This document shows, in pieces, positions 16,763 to 26,443 of a stretch of 64,000 nt of DNA. How positions within the stretch are numbered: the stretch's first letter is position 1; each line of letters begins with the position of its first letter. The position numbers and the translations under genes were made by a program. Below the pieces are notes generated by a model. The model was not told the DNA's origin. It ran no database searches and was given only the letters and a program-made list of their open reading frames with translations. Source of the DNA: an uncultured Flavobacteriaceae bacterium (lineage in GTDB: Bacteria; Bacteroidota; Bacteroidia; Flavobacteriales; Flavobacteriaceae); the NCBI GenBank assembly GCA_947493175.1, contig CANLQD010000006.1, forward strand, positions 1-64,000, written 5' to 3'.

Positions 16763-17734
16763 TTATTTCACAGTTACCTCTTTAATGTTTCCCATATCTG
16801 CTGCTGTCTGACTGAACGAGCTTTGATGAGATCCGTAAATCATCTTTGTTCTTGATAGACAATAAAGGTCGACCACTGCATCTGCCATAGCGCTGGGACT
16901 ATTACGATCATAATCACTTATATCATTATAGTATATTTTGGGGCCAAATTCTGCGAGAAGCATTTCTTTAGCCTCTTGGTCATCAGTTGAAAGAAAGAAA
17001 GTAGCATCTTTTTCTTGATTGATTATCTTGTTCACCAACTCCAGAAACTTATCGGAGGCACTATGAGATTTTGAGACTACATGATCGGTACCTCTTATAT
17101 GTAGCCCATATGTATAGTCATTGAAACGATTAGCGGTATTCTCAATCTTGTTCCTAATATGAGCCGACGGAACAAAATCCTCGTAACTACCCTGTAAAGG
17201 GTACATACGATAACATGAAGATATGTAGGTAGACTTTTTGGTCCCAGAGAAAAAATGCGGTAATCTATCTGCAACCTTTGGAATAAAAAGCTTGTCTAAC
17301 TCTCTAGCCGAATACTCGAAACCATTTTGGTCCGAATTATAGATGGAAGTAAGCTCCTCGTTCAAAAAAACATCTTCTGACTTCGTGCGTTTAACTTCCC
17401 TCAAAATAAATTTTTGCTCCGCAGTAAGGAACCTTCCTTTGAGCCAGTTCTTGATCATTCGAAAAGCGAAAGGCTCACTTAAGAGGTACTTATAACCCTC
17501 AGCACCTCGACCATAATGGCTTAAAAAGAGTTCTGGGAATCCAATAGGACAGTTAACTACCTTTACCCTATTGGATCCCAATGGTTCGAAAAGGTCTTCA
17601 AACTTGGCATTTAAAAAATTGTTCATGACCCATAAAACAGTTATTTCAGAGTCAGACTTTTTGGACAATTCCAAGGCGGAATCAATCGTTCTTAGCCTAT
17701 TACAAAGGCCTCCTATGGGTCTCAAATATACCAT
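16763..17734 (-). CDS. Fucosyltransferase-like glycosyltransferase (GT-B, O-FucT/NodZ-like motifs)
   Basis: I see two motifs of the GDP-fucose-dependent O-FucT/FUT8/NodZ superfamily. PIGGLCNRLRTIDSALELS near the N terminus matches the G-G-x-x-N-R-L donor-side loop. YGLHIRGTDHV at about residues 209-219 matches the H-x-R-x-x-D motif that binds GDP-fucose. A late SSFSQTAADM segment resembles the third motif, S-S/D-x-x-S. It is the only transferase in this part of the locus on the minus strand, and a complete gmd-fcl pair lies upstream. The likely role is adding L-fucose to the repeat unit. Linkage and acceptor are unknown. Confidence 0.65.
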   Translation of the reverse strand: MVYLRPIGGLCNRLRTIDSALELSKKSDSEITVLWVMNNFLNAKFEDLFEPLGSNRVKVVNCPIGFPELFLSHYGRGAEGYKYLLSEPFAFRMIKNWLKGRFLTAEQKFILREVKRTKSEDVFLNEELTSIYNSDQNGFEYSARELDKLFIPKVADRLPHFFSGTKKSTYISSCYRMYPLQGSYEDFVPSAHIRNKIENTANRFNDYTYGLHIRGTDHVVSKSHSASDKFLELVNKIINQEKDATFFLSTDDQEAKEMLLAEFGPKIYYNDISDYDRNSPSAMADAVVDLYCLSRTKMIYGSHQSSFSQTAADMGNIKEVTVK

Positions 17735-17802
17735 TACATCGAAGCTTAGTTCGGTTCACCATGTTTATTTCAGGGTCTAAGGCAAATTGTCAACTGGATT
17801 AG

Positions 17803-17810
17803 TATCTTTG
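17803..17810 (+). promoter_or_regulatory. Candidate -7 element for the polymerase gene
   Basis: TATCTTTG is an exact TAnnTTTG match 37 bp before the ATG at 17848, in a divergent intergenic region. The nearest TTG (17787-17789) gives only a 13-bp spacer, so the -33 part is doubtful. Confidence 0.35.
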
Positions 17811-17847
17811 AAACCCTTGCAATAAAGTTTATACCATAACGATTAAA

Positions 17848-19047
17848 ATGAGCAATATTATAAATTCTTTTCGGAAAATTGGATTCTTCCAAAGTTTTAT
17901 AATGTCCATGTTTTTTATCGACCCTTTTAATAAGGGGTATCTTTTTGGTTATTTGGTGCTGCTTTTTTTTGTTGCGCAAAAGGAACTCTTAAAATCGCTA
18001 TTGGATCAAGATTTTGTGGTTTTATTCCTTTTTTCCATAGTATACAGTATTTTTTATAGCCTTTCTCCCATAAAAGGAACACAGTACATTCTTATATACC
18101 TTCTATTTCCGAGTTTCTTTTATTTGTTTGGAAAATACATTGCCAAAAGCATCGTTTCATCTGAACAGTTATTCTACTTCATCTTAATAGTTGGAATCAT
18201 ATTTTCCTTTATCGGACTGATATCCACAGGTTACGATATTCTTTCAAACGGGTTTGTGCAGACTTCCAGAGATGTGAGTAAAATTTGGGGAGGGGAGAAA
18301 ATCAATGCTACTGGCATGGCCGCATACCTATTTTCCAATATGTGTATACCTGCAGTGTTGATGTTCGGTCTTTTAAACCGAAAATGGAGGGTTCAATTTT
18401 TGTTGATTGTAGTCTTCATTGTTTCGTTATTTTGCGTTTTGAGATTAGGAAGTCGTACTCAAATTGGTATAATTCTCGTTACGCTTATCATATCCTTGGT
18501 CTATAAAATGTCAAACTTATCCCCGGTAAAGAACATTGGGATTATTGTATTGTTATTTGTGGGGTTGAATATTGGGTTTGGCTCTATTGTATTGGACAAG
18601 AATTCCGATTTATTAGCGTCCTACGCAACTAGGATGGACAATGATAAGTATGGTGCATCTACAGCGGGAGGGCGAACAGAGAGATGGGAAAAATCGTTGA
18701 TAAATCTTGTCGATGAGCCCTTAGGCTGGTCTGTAGAGGATTTTGGTTTTTCTCATAACATGTGGCTCGATGCCGCAAGGGTCGGAAGTGTTATTGCTTT
18801 TGTACTTCTAGTTCTTTTCAGCACGAAATCAATGCTCAAGGTTAAAACGTTATTGACAAAAACGGCGGTGCCCAGGGCGTTGAAGAATCTTATTCTCATT
18901 ATGTCCATCGCCTTTTTTCTTCAGTTTTTTGTTGAGCCTACATTAGATGGCTCATTCAATCTTTTTGTTTTCTTTTGCCTTTTTCAAGGTATTGTGAACA
19001 TGAAATTAATACAAGAAAAATCGATTCGCCCGCTAACAACAATTTAG
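17848..19047 (+). CDS. Wzy-like O-antigen/capsule polymerase (O-antigen ligase superfamily)
   Basis: The protein has about ten hydrophobic segments in 399 residues and a large periplasmic-type loop near residues 250-310. The loop motif GGRTERWEKSL, then GFSHNMWLDAARVGS, is the recurring signature of the WaaL/Wzy superfamily (R-x-x-x-W and S-H-N-x-x-L/W-D). Polymerase is favoured over ligase because a flippase and an initiating transferase are in the same locus. It diverges from the fucosyltransferase-like gene. Confidence 0.8.
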   Translation: MSNIINSFRKIGFFQSFIMSMFFIDPFNKGYLFGYLVLLFFVAQKELLKSLLDQDFVVLFLFSIVYSIFYSLSPIKGTQYILIYLLFPSFFYLFGKYIAKSIVSSEQLFYFILIVGIIFSFIGLISTGYDILSNGFVQTSRDVSKIWGGEKINATGMAAYLFSNMCIPAVLMFGLLNRKWRVQFLLIVVFIVSLFCVLRLGSRTQIGIILVTLIISLVYKMSNLSPVKNIGIIVLLFVGLNIGFGSIVLDKNSDLLASYATRMDNDKYGASTAGGRTERWEKSLINLVDEPLGWSVEDFGFSHNMWLDAARVGSVIAFVLLVLFSTKSMLKVKTLLTKTAVPRALKNLILIMSIAFFLQFFVEPTLDGSFNLFVFFCLFQGIVNMKLIQEKSIRPLTTI

Positions 19048-19081
19048 CCTTGAAATCGTTAGATGATTAAATTTCCGTTAA

Positions 19082-19948
19082 TTGAAAAAAATAGCAATAC
19101 TTTTAACCTGTTTCAATAGAAAAAAGAAGACACTTTCTTCTTTGAAACATTTGTTCGATTCGGTGGCTCAAAGTCCAGGTCTTCAGGTATCTATTTACCT
19201 TACCGATGATGGTTCTTCAGATGGCACGAGTGAAGCGGTTAAATCCAATTATCCAAAAGTTAAAATTTTACCGGGAACGGGAAGTCTGTATTGGGCAGGA
19301 GGAATGCGAAATTCTTGGAAAGAGGCATTGAAAACCGGTTACGATGGCTACTTATTGTTAAATGACGATACGAATTTGTATCCTTCGGCGGTTCATCAGC
19401 TACTGAGCACCCATGAACTATGTATGAAAAAGCATAAACAGGCAGGTATTTACATAGGCTCCACTAAAGATGGGGAATCAGATGAGTTTACCTATGGTGG
19501 AGCAGTTTTCACAAACCGTTTTCTTTTTAAATATCATTTTTTGAAACCTAACGACAATTTGCAAAGCTGTCATTTGGGAAATGCGAACATTATGCTGGTT
19601 TCTCAAAGTGTAGTAGAGAAAATAGATATCTTGACAGAAGGGTATCAACATGGTGTAGCCGATTATGATTACACATTAAAGGCGTTGAAAAAGAAAATAC
19701 CAATATTAATCGCCCCGGGATACTTGGGTACCTGCGCCCACGATCACAGTGATATTTATCTTACTTTTCATCAAAAACCCTTTAAAGAAAGGTTTCGACT
19801 ATTAAAGCACCCTCTTGGCCTCGATTTTAAATCGCATTTACTGTTAATGCGAAAGCATTTCCCCGTGCGCGTTCCCTTTATACTTTTTGCGGCCGGTTTA
19901 AAAATACTTCTTCCAAAGATTTACATAAAAGGTAGAGGTAAAGGATAA
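19082..19948 (+). CDS. Glycosyltransferase family 2 (rhamnosyltransferase-like)
   Basis: This is a GT-A transferase with AILLTCFNRKKKTLSSLKHL at the N terminus, the segment YLTDDGSSDGTSEAV and a DxD-type motif in LLLNDDTNLY at about residues 97-106. GSLYWAGGMRNSW matches the WbbL-like rhamnosyltransferase subgroup. A TTG at 19082 is the only suitable start; the nearby ATG at 19063 is out of frame. The length of 288 residues is normal. It lies 34 bp downstream of the polymerase gene. The sugar donor is not known. Confidence 0.8.
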   Translation: MKKIAILLTCFNRKKKTLSSLKHLFDSVAQSPGLQVSIYLTDDGSSDGTSEAVKSNYPKVKILPGTGSLYWAGGMRNSWKEALKTGYDGYLLLNDDTNLYPSAVHQLLSTHELCMKKHKQAGIYIGSTKDGESDEFTYGGAVFTNRFLFKYHFLKPNDNLQSCHLGNANIMLVSQSVVEKIDILTEGYQHGVADYDYTLKALKKKIPILIAPGYLGTCAHDHSDIYLTFHQKPFKERFRLLKHPLGLDFKSHLLLMRKHFPVRVPFILFAAGLKILLPKIYIKGRGKG

Positions 19949-20014
19949 CCCACTATTGGTTAATTTAGTATCATAGGATTCAAAACTACTGTAAAGTCAA
20001 ACTATCGAACAAAC

Positions 20015-21049
20015 ATGAAAAAGTACATAGCCACGTGGGTCTATTTGGATTCTCCCGAAGAAAAAAGTAAGTATCCAAATACAGGGGGTGATTCCACTTC
20101 GCCAGAATTTCAGGCAGTTTATTGGCGCTGCATTGTACTCTTTTACGAAACTTCTTTACGGTTTCATAAAGAGGTACAGCATCTTTTTTTTACAAATACG
20201 GAAACGCTTCCTATAGTAGACGGATTCGATGTTAAGCTTTTTTTCACCAAGAATCATATTCAGGTTGTTCCACTAGAAAACCTTTATCCGTTACCAGAGA
20301 ATTATTTTGGAAGGTTCCGGAACCAATTTTTCGAATTTTCAATTATCGATCATGTAGCCAAGATGTTAGATGGCAACGATATGCTGGTCTTGCTCGATTC
20401 TGATTGTGTTTTTTCAAAATCGTTCCTTCCAGCGTTTGATAAACTTTTTAATAGCGATCTTCCAGCAATCAGTTACGTGGTAGATTTTAGTGAGAACTAT
20501 GAGCTACATGGGGTTACGGGAAACGACATGCGGCAAATATCGTCCGACTTAGGGCTGAAACTAGAGAAGAACCCATATTATTCAGGAGGTGAACTTCTTT
20601 TTGCGAAAGGAAGTTTCTTTCATCATGTAGCACAAGATTTTCCAACTCTTTATCAGAATCTGATGGAGAGGCATCAACAAAATGAGATTAAATTCAATGA
20701 AGAGGCACATGTTTTAAGCTATTATTACTATAAACTGAAAGCAGATATTGGTGGAATGAATGGGTACATTAAAAGAATGTGGACCAATCGGAACTACTAC
20801 AGAAATGTTTTACCCGAAGATTCCAATCTTACCATTTGGCATCTCCCCAATGAAAAACGAGTTGGTATCGACCGGTTGTTCCAAATGATTAACGAAGGAA
20901 AAAGCCTAAGGAGTTTGGCTCAAATAGAATACCACAAACTCCTAGAAGACAGTCTGTTAATGGCTTCCAACCATAAATGGGACTATTACAAACTTTTAAA
21001 GGGAACCGGCTATAAAGTATTGCGCAAACTAAAGGTTTGGCGTAAATGA
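20015..21049 (+). CDS. Putative glycosyltransferase with DxD motif, family not recognised
   Basis: I do not recognise a named family. The segment GNDMLVLLDSDCVFSKSF (about residues 117-134) carries a DSD motif as in GT-A enzymes. YYSGGELLFAKGSFF and FNEEAHVLSYYYYK later in the chain resemble acceptor-side regions of such enzymes. No signal peptide or membrane segment is visible. The stop overlaps the start of the next transferase gene by 4 bp (ATGA), so it is translated together with a GT4 enzyme. Position among transferases supports a sugar-transfer role. Confidence 0.6.
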   Translation: MKKYIATWVYLDSPEEKSKYPNTGGDSTSPEFQAVYWRCIVLFYETSLRFHKEVQHLFFTNTETLPIVDGFDVKLFFTKNHIQVVPLENLYPLPENYFGRFRNQFFEFSIIDHVAKMLDGNDMLVLLDSDCVFSKSFLPAFDKLFNSDLPAISYVVDFSENYELHGVTGNDMRQISSDLGLKLEKNPYYSGGELLFAKGSFFHHVAQDFPTLYQNLMERHQQNEIKFNEEAHVLSYYYYKLKADIGGMNGYIKRMWTNRNYYRNVLPEDSNLTIWHLPNEKRVGIDRLFQMINEGKSLRSLAQIEYHKLLEDSLLMASNHKWDYYKLLKGTGYKVLRKLKVWRK

Positions 21050-22206
21050 AACCAACTATATATCACTTTACCAACATTGCCCCACTGTACCGTACAAGAC
21101 TTTGGCAGGTTTTGCTCGGAAGTAAATTATTTGATTTTTATCAATTTTTTGGAACCAATGAAGGAATGGGTATTAAATCAATCAATTTTGAGCAAGAGAT
21201 ATTTGTTCAAAACGCGTCCAAATTAATACCGATTAAGAATCGGTGGGTAAAGCAGAAATACCTGATATGGCAAAGCGGTGTTCTACGTAGGGTGCTCTTT
21301 GACAAAATGGATATGGTCATCTTACTAGGAGAATTTGCAATTATTTCAAATTGGTTGGCAGCCATCATTTGCCGTTCGCGTGGAATCAAGGTAGTGTTTA
21401 GAGGGCATGGAATTTATGGGAACGAGGGGCGGTTCAAGAGACTGTTAAGAATCAGTTTCTATCGCTTGGCGAACTCACACCTTCTTTATGAGCGTAGGTC
21501 TAAAAAGATAATGGTTTCTAGAGGTTTTGATCCAAATACGTTACATGTATTCTTCAACAGTTTGGATTATGATACCCATAAAGTGATGAGAGAAAACTAT
21601 AAAAACACCCGTCGAGAGGAGGTGTTTCATTTTTTTAAGCGGCCCGAACGACCCACTTTGATTTTTGTGGGGCGCCTTACCAAGATAAAGAAAATAGATC
21701 TTTTAGTACAGGCAACTGCCCAATTGAACGAGTTGGGGTTACAGACCAATCTTCTGCTAATCGGTGATGGAAAAGAACGAAACGCACTTGAGCAAATGGC
21801 TTCTGAGCTATTGCCCGATGGCTCTTATCACTTTTATGGTGCTTGCTACAATGAAACAGAACTTGGGAAATACCTATCGGCCTCGGACATTTGTGTTTCT
21901 CCGGGGAATGTAGGGCTTACCGCCATTCATAGCCTAAGCTGTGGCACTCCTGTATGTACCCACGATAGTTTTGAAAATCAAATGCCCGAGGTTGAAGCGC
22001 TGGAAATACGTAAAACAGGCATCTTTTTTAAACAAGATGATTTAGATGACTTAGTGTGCCGCCTAAAGGAATGGATGACCGATGATACTATGAATAAAGA
22101 AGAGATACGTGAAGCCTGCTTTCAAATTATTGACGAATATTACAACCCTTACTACCAAGAAAAAGTTATCGAAAACTTGGTAAACGGCGGGAGTGCCATG
22201 CTATAA
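21046..22206 (+). CDS. Glycosyltransferase family 4
   Basis: This is a GT-B enzyme. The C-terminal donor domain shows PTLIFVGRLTKIKKIDLLVQ at about residue 203, LLLIGDGKERNALEQMA and the E-x7-E-like region ASDICVSPGNVGLTAIHSLS with G-T-P-V. The N-terminal domain includes an acceptor-side GHGIYGNEGRFKR. The start codon overlaps the stop of the preceding gene (ATGA). At 386 residues it has the expected length. The sugar specificity is not visible. Confidence 0.85.
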   Translation: MKPTIYHFTNIAPLYRTRLWQVLLGSKLFDFYQFFGTNEGMGIKSINFEQEIFVQNASKLIPIKNRWVKQKYLIWQSGVLRRVLFDKMDMVILLGEFAIISNWLAAIICRSRGIKVVFRGHGIYGNEGRFKRLLRISFYRLANSHLLYERRSKKIMVSRGFDPNTLHVFFNSLDYDTHKVMRENYKNTRREEVFHFFKRPERPTLIFVGRLTKIKKIDLLVQATAQLNELGLQTNLLLIGDGKERNALEQMASELLPDGSYHFYGACYNETELGKYLSASDICVSPGNVGLTAIHSLSCGTPVCTHDSFENQMPEVEALEIRKTGIFFKQDDLDDLVCRLKEWMTDDTMNKEEIREACFQIIDEYYNPYYQEKVIENLVNGGSAML

Positions 22207-22215
22207 ATCGATTAA

Positions 22216-23433
22216 ATGAAGACTTTATTGCAAATTAACGTAGAGGTCAATTATGGTTCGACCGGGAGGATTGCCGAAGAAATTGGAAAACTAGCGTTAA
22301 AACAAGGGTGGGCAAGCTATATCGCTTATGGCAGAAAAAAGAGGCAAAGTGCCTCCAAACTTATTGCTATAGGGCACAAATGGGATCAATTGTATCACTT
22401 ATTGCTAACCCGACTGTTAGACCGTCATGGACTTGCTTCCAAAATGGCCACCAAAAAATTGATACGTCAAATCATAAAACTGAACCCCAGTATCATACAT
22501 CTACACAACCTTCACGGGTATTACCTTAACCTTGAACTACTATTTTCGTACTTAAATTCAACTAATATACCCTTGATATGGACTTTTCACGATTGCTGGG
22601 CAATGACAGGCCATTGTACACATTTTGAAAATGTGAATTGTGAAAAGTGGAAAACGACCTGCCATCAGTGTCCACAACTAGGCGTATATCCATCTAGCTG
22701 GGGTAGAGATCGATCAAAGAAAAATCATCAACTGAAAAAGAGGCTGTTTCATTCCTTAAAAAACCTCACCATAGTGCCCGTTTCCCATTGGATGAATACC
22801 GTAGTGCAAAAATCCTTTCTATCCGGATATTCATCTAAAGTAGTTTTAAATGGTATTGATATCGATGTCTTTAGTCCCCGCCCTTGCATAAACATTTTGA
22901 AAAAAAACAAGCTAGAGAATCAATTCATCATTTTAGGCGTGGCCAGTGTATGGAGCGAAAATAAAGGCTTCAAAGACTTTATAAAACTCTCAAGGTTACT
23001 TGGCGATGCGGAAAAAATTGTGTTGATCGGCCTGAACAAAAAACAGATATCCGGATTACCAAAGAATATAATAGGTTTGGAACGTACAAGTAGTATCGAC
23101 GAACTAGCGCAATGGTATTCTGCAGCCCATGTATATGTTAATACTTCCTTGGAAGAATCGTTTGGTCTGACCACGGCAGAAGCAATGGCCTGTGGTACTC
23201 CTTCGATTGTCTACAACACAACTGCATGTCCCGAAATGATATCACCAGAGGTAGGTCTGGTTAGCGAAACGAAAAATATCACTGTTCTATATTCCAATAT
23301 CCTACAAATCAAGGATAAGGGAAAAGGCTTTTATAAGAACCCTTGTAGGGAACGGGCCATAAGGCTCTATAACAAAAACGATACCTTTCAGGAATACATT
23401 TCACTTTACGATCAACTCACTCACCCCAAATGA
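22216..23433 (+). CDS. Glycosyltransferase family 4, WcaC-like
   Basis: The N-terminal half carries signature phrases of the colanic-acid WcaC-like group: NVEVNYGSTGRIAEEIG, WTFHDCWAMTGHCTHFE, then a cysteine cluster CEKWKTTCHQCPQLGVYPSS. The donor domain follows with VVLNGIDIDVF, SVWSENKGFKDFI and VNTSLEESFGLTTAEAMACG. It starts 9 bp after the previous gene and is probably in the same operon. In characterised relatives the donor is often GDP-fucose or a galactose nucleotide; which applies here is unknown. Confidence 0.85.
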   Translation: MKTLLQINVEVNYGSTGRIAEEIGKLALKQGWASYIAYGRKKRQSASKLIAIGHKWDQLYHLLLTRLLDRHGLASKMATKKLIRQIIKLNPSIIHLHNLHGYYLNLELLFSYLNSTNIPLIWTFHDCWAMTGHCTHFENVNCEKWKTTCHQCPQLGVYPSSWGRDRSKKNHQLKKRLFHSLKNLTIVPVSHWMNTVVQKSFLSGYSSKVVLNGIDIDVFSPRPCINILKKNKLENQFIILGVASVWSENKGFKDFIKLSRLLGDAEKIVLIGLNKKQISGLPKNIIGLERTSSIDELAQWYSAAHVYVNTSLEESFGLTTAEAMACGTPSIVYNTTACPEMISPEVGLVSETKNITVLYSNILQIKDKGKGFYKNPCRERAIRLYNKNDTFQEYISLYDQLTHPK

Positions 23434-23546
23434 ATACTTCCTTTGGTATTTGGTAAAACGAAAAACGTAGATTATCGAAAACAAGGATAAAGAATTCTTA
23501 AAATCTCTCGTAAAAACGTAATTTTGGCCCTATACCCCAAATATTG

Positions 23547-24644
23547 ATGAACGTTATTCTGGACAATGTCATTTTCTCCTTGCAACAATCGGGAGGCATA
23601 TCTGTTTATTGGTATCATTTATTGAGCCGGCTTTTGGAAGACGACACTTTTGATGTGTCTTATATTCAAGAGAAAAACCATGAAAAAAATATTTTTCGGA
23701 ATAAAATCGGTTTGGACAGGGCTACTTTGGTGCATACAAGTTCCGTTCCGATCGTTGGGAGATATTTAAATCTAAAACTACCCAGCCTCGATAAAGAAAG
23801 TATTTTTCATTCAAGTTATTACCGAGTATCCAATAATCCCCATCATATCAACATAACCACACTGCATGATTTCACCTACGAAAAGTTTAATTCGGGATTG
23901 AAACTTGCCGTACACCATTCCCAGAAAAAAAGAGCCGTTCTCAAATCCGATGGTATTATCTGTATCTCTGAAAATACTAAGAAGGATTTGCTCAAATTCA
24001 TACCAGAAGCTGCCGATAAATATATCAAGGTGATACACAACGGCGTAGACAAAATCTTCAGAAATCTCCCTAAAGATCATTTTGATGAGGAGATGATTAA
24101 ATTCGAAGCGTTTTCGTACATAATTTACGTAGGCGACAGAGCTTCAAGCTATAAAAATTTTCGCAACGCGGTCCTAGCGTCTAAACTGGCGAAGAGGCCC
24201 CTGGTCATAGTTGGCGGTGGTGATTTCACCGAAAAAGAAACGGTCTTGTTGAATCAGGAACTGCACGAGAAAGGATTTCAACATTTTAACAATATTGATA
24301 CCGAACAATTAAACTTGCTTTACAACTATGCATTTTGTTTGCTATACCCATCTATTTATGAAGGGTTTGGCATACCACCCATAGAAGCCCAAAAAACCGG
24401 ATGCCCGGTTGTAGCTTTTAATGCTTCATCGATTCCCGAAGTGTTGGGCGATAGCGGTATTCTTGTAAAAGAAAATACCCCGGAGGCCTTTGCGGCAGCC
24501 ATTACATCACTAGAGGACAATGCCCTAAGAAATAGCATTATTAAGAAAGGTACCGACAATGTCGATAAATATTCTTGGGAGCGAACTTTTTCGGAAACCA
24601 TTGCCTTTTATGCTGAAGTGAGGCAGAAATGGGCGACAAAATAA
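23547..24644 (+). CDS. Glycosyltransferase family 4 (mannosyltransferase-like)
   Basis: A GT-B enzyme of 365 residues from ATG 23547; a TTG codon directly upstream is less likely. The N terminus NVILDNVIFSLQQSGGISVYW is the typical GGIS/GGI acceptor loop. The donor side has IYVGDRASSYKNFRNAVLAS, LLYPSIYEGFGIPPIEAQKT and GCPVVAFNASSIPEV, the usual E-G-F-G-x-P-x-x-E motif. The gene lies 113 bp after the previous one, so a separate promoter is possible. Confidence 0.85.
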   Translation: MNVILDNVIFSLQQSGGISVYWYHLLSRLLEDDTFDVSYIQEKNHEKNIFRNKIGLDRATLVHTSSVPIVGRYLNLKLPSLDKESIFHSSYYRVSNNPHHINITTLHDFTYEKFNSGLKLAVHHSQKKRAVLKSDGIICISENTKKDLLKFIPEAADKYIKVIHNGVDKIFRNLPKDHFDEEMIKFEAFSYIIYVGDRASSYKNFRNAVLASKLAKRPLVIVGGGDFTEKETVLLNQELHEKGFQHFNNIDTEQLNLLYNYAFCLLYPSIYEGFGIPPIEAQKTGCPVVAFNASSIPEVLGDSGILVKENTPEAFAAAITSLEDNALRNSIIKKGTDNVDKYSWERTFSETIAFYAEVRQKWATK

Positions 24645-24714
24645 ATGAAATAGCGGGGGGTACTTTTTACCTTTTAAATAGTTTGGATAAAACTGAATCT
24701 TTGAAGTCGATTCT

Positions 24715-25458
24715 ATGAAAGTAAGTATTGTAACAGGCACATACAACAGCGAAAAATACGTTGCTGATTGTGTATCGAGCATTAATGATCAAAGCTATGA
24801 TAACATAGAGCATATTATCATTGATGGCGCCTCAACAGATGGTACGGTCGCAAAAATAAAAAACACGCCAAATAGGGTGTCACAGCTGATTTCGGAAAAA
24901 GACAGGGGTATCTATGATGCCATGAATAAGGGCTTAAAACTGGCTAAAGGAGAGGTAATCGGCATTTTAAATTCCGATGATTTTTACAATTCCCATGATG
25001 TTATTGCAACAGTGGTCGACTGTTTTCAAGATGATAAAGTTGATCTTGTTTTTGGAAATCTTTTTTACGTCAATCAACAAAATACAGATACAATAGTTCG
25101 AAAATGGCGGAGTGGTCCCTACACTGACAACGGATTTAAAAAAGGGTGGCATCCGGCACACCCTTCCTTTTTTGTGCGCAGACGTGTTTATGAGCAATAC
25201 GGCTACTTTGATTTGGAATTTAAGCTCGCTGCAGATTTTGAACTTATGCTACGTTTCTTAGAAAAACATCGACTGAATTCCGTCTATCTTGATATACCTA
25301 TGGTACGTATGAGGTTAGGAGGAGCTACCAACAAAAGCTGGTCAAATATCATGAAAGGAAACAAAGAATGTGTGCGTGCTTTTGCCAAAAACGAACTACC
25401 TGTATCCAGATTGTATCCCTTTTATAGGTTGGTTCCAAAATTGAAGCAATACTTTTAG
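24715..25458 (+). CDS. Glycosyltransferase family 2 (WcaA-like)
   Basis: The GT-A domain fills the protein: VSIVTGTYNSEKYVADCVSS, HIIIDGASTDGTV, SEKDRGIYDAMNKGLKLAKG and the DxD region IGILNSDDFYN at about residues 81-91. The WHPAHPSFFVRRRVYEQYG segment is frequent in WcaA/WcaE-like transferases. The length of 247 residues is typical. A -7-like AATCTTTG lies about 20 bp before the start but has no convincing -33 partner. Confidence 0.85.
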   Translation: MKVSIVTGTYNSEKYVADCVSSINDQSYDNIEHIIIDGASTDGTVAKIKNTPNRVSQLISEKDRGIYDAMNKGLKLAKGEVIGILNSDDFYNSHDVIATVVDCFQDDKVDLVFGNLFYVNQQNTDTIVRKWRSGPYTDNGFKKGWHPAHPSFFVRRRVYEQYGYFDLEFKLAADFELMLRFLEKHRLNSVYLDIPMVRMRLGGATNKSWSNIMKGNKECVRAFAKNELPVSRLYPFYRLVPKLKQYF

Positions 25459-25488
25459 CCTTTACTAATTTCAACATTGTTGTTCTAA

Positions 25489-26403
25489 ATGAAAATACTA
25501 ATCACCGGCGCTTATGGTTTTTTAGGTTCCCATATCAAGTCCGAATGGGAAGAACAAGGACATGAGGTCATCAGTATCGGCAGATCTGATCAGAATGATA
25601 TTTGTTGTGACCTCAGTATATCTGTGCCAAAAGTGATTACAAATGTTGACTATGTGGTCCACGCTGCGGGCAAAGCACATCACGTACCCAAAACACCCAA
25701 AGAAGAAAAAGAATTCTTTGATATCAATTTAAAAGGAACCAAAAACCTTTTAAAGTCCATCGAATTATTAGCTCAAAGGCCTAGAGGTATTTTATTCGTG
25801 AGTTCCGTTTCGGTATATGGTAGGGAAGTAGGCGAACGTATTGGTGAAGACCATCCAAAAAATGCAGATGACCCTTACGGGAGAAGTAAAATAAAAGCAG
25901 AAGAACTAATCACTAAATGGGGCAAAACCAAAAAAGTACCCATTTCTATCATTAGACCGGCTTTGGTCATTGGTAAAAATGCTCCAGGAAATTTAAAGCA
26001 AATGATTTCTGGTATCGAAAGGGGAAAGTATGCTAATATTGCAAAAGGAAAAGCAAAGAGATCAATGGTACTGGCAGAAGATATTGCAAAGTTTTCCTCA
26101 CTTTTCATAGAAAAACCTGGTGTCTATAACTTAACCGACGGCGAAGACCCGAGTTTTAAAGAGTTATCTGAACTGATAGGTGGGCACCTGTCAAAAAAAA
26201 TTAAGAACATCCCGTTGCCCGTAGCTAGGCTAATGGCTTGGGCAGGAGACGTTCTCGGTACCGTTCTATCGAAGGAGATGCCCTTTTCTAGTCGTAAGTT
26301 GCGAAAAATGACGCATAGCTTAACCTTCGATGGTAGCAGGGCGCAAGCAATAGGGTGGACACCAAAAAGGGTTTTAGCGCACCCAGAAATATGGTTAGAT
26401 TAA
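25489..26403 (+). CDS. NAD-dependent sugar-nucleotide epimerase/reductase (WbpV-like)
   Basis: An extended short-chain dehydrogenase with ITGAYGFLGSHI at residues 4-15, SSVSVYGREVGE and the catalytic Y/K in DPYGRSKIKAEELI. The C-terminal half (RSMVLAEDIAKF, then VYNLTDGEDPSFKEL) is typical of the WbpV/WbpK-like enzymes that reduce a UDP-4-keto-6-deoxy-HexNAc before transfer to the lipid carrier by a WbpL-like transferase. Such a transferase is encoded at 29744, which supports this reading. A separate 4,6-dehydratase for that route is not in the window, so the pathway is incomplete here. Confidence 0.7.
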   Translation: MKILITGAYGFLGSHIKSEWEEQGHEVISIGRSDQNDICCDLSISVPKVITNVDYVVHAAGKAHHVPKTPKEEKEFFDINLKGTKNLLKSIELLAQRPRGILFVSSVSVYGREVGERIGEDHPKNADDPYGRSKIKAEELITKWGKTKKVPISIIRPALVIGKNAPGNLKQMISGIERGKYANIAKGKAKRSMVLAEDIAKFSSLFIEKPGVYNLTDGEDPSFKELSELIGGHLSKKIKNIPLPVARLMAWAGDVLGTVLSKEMPFSSRKLRKMTHSLTFDGSRAQAIGWTPKRVLAHPEIWLD

Positions 26404-26443
26404 ATGCTGTGGGCAATAAAAACAAATTTTCAAAGATCGTTAA

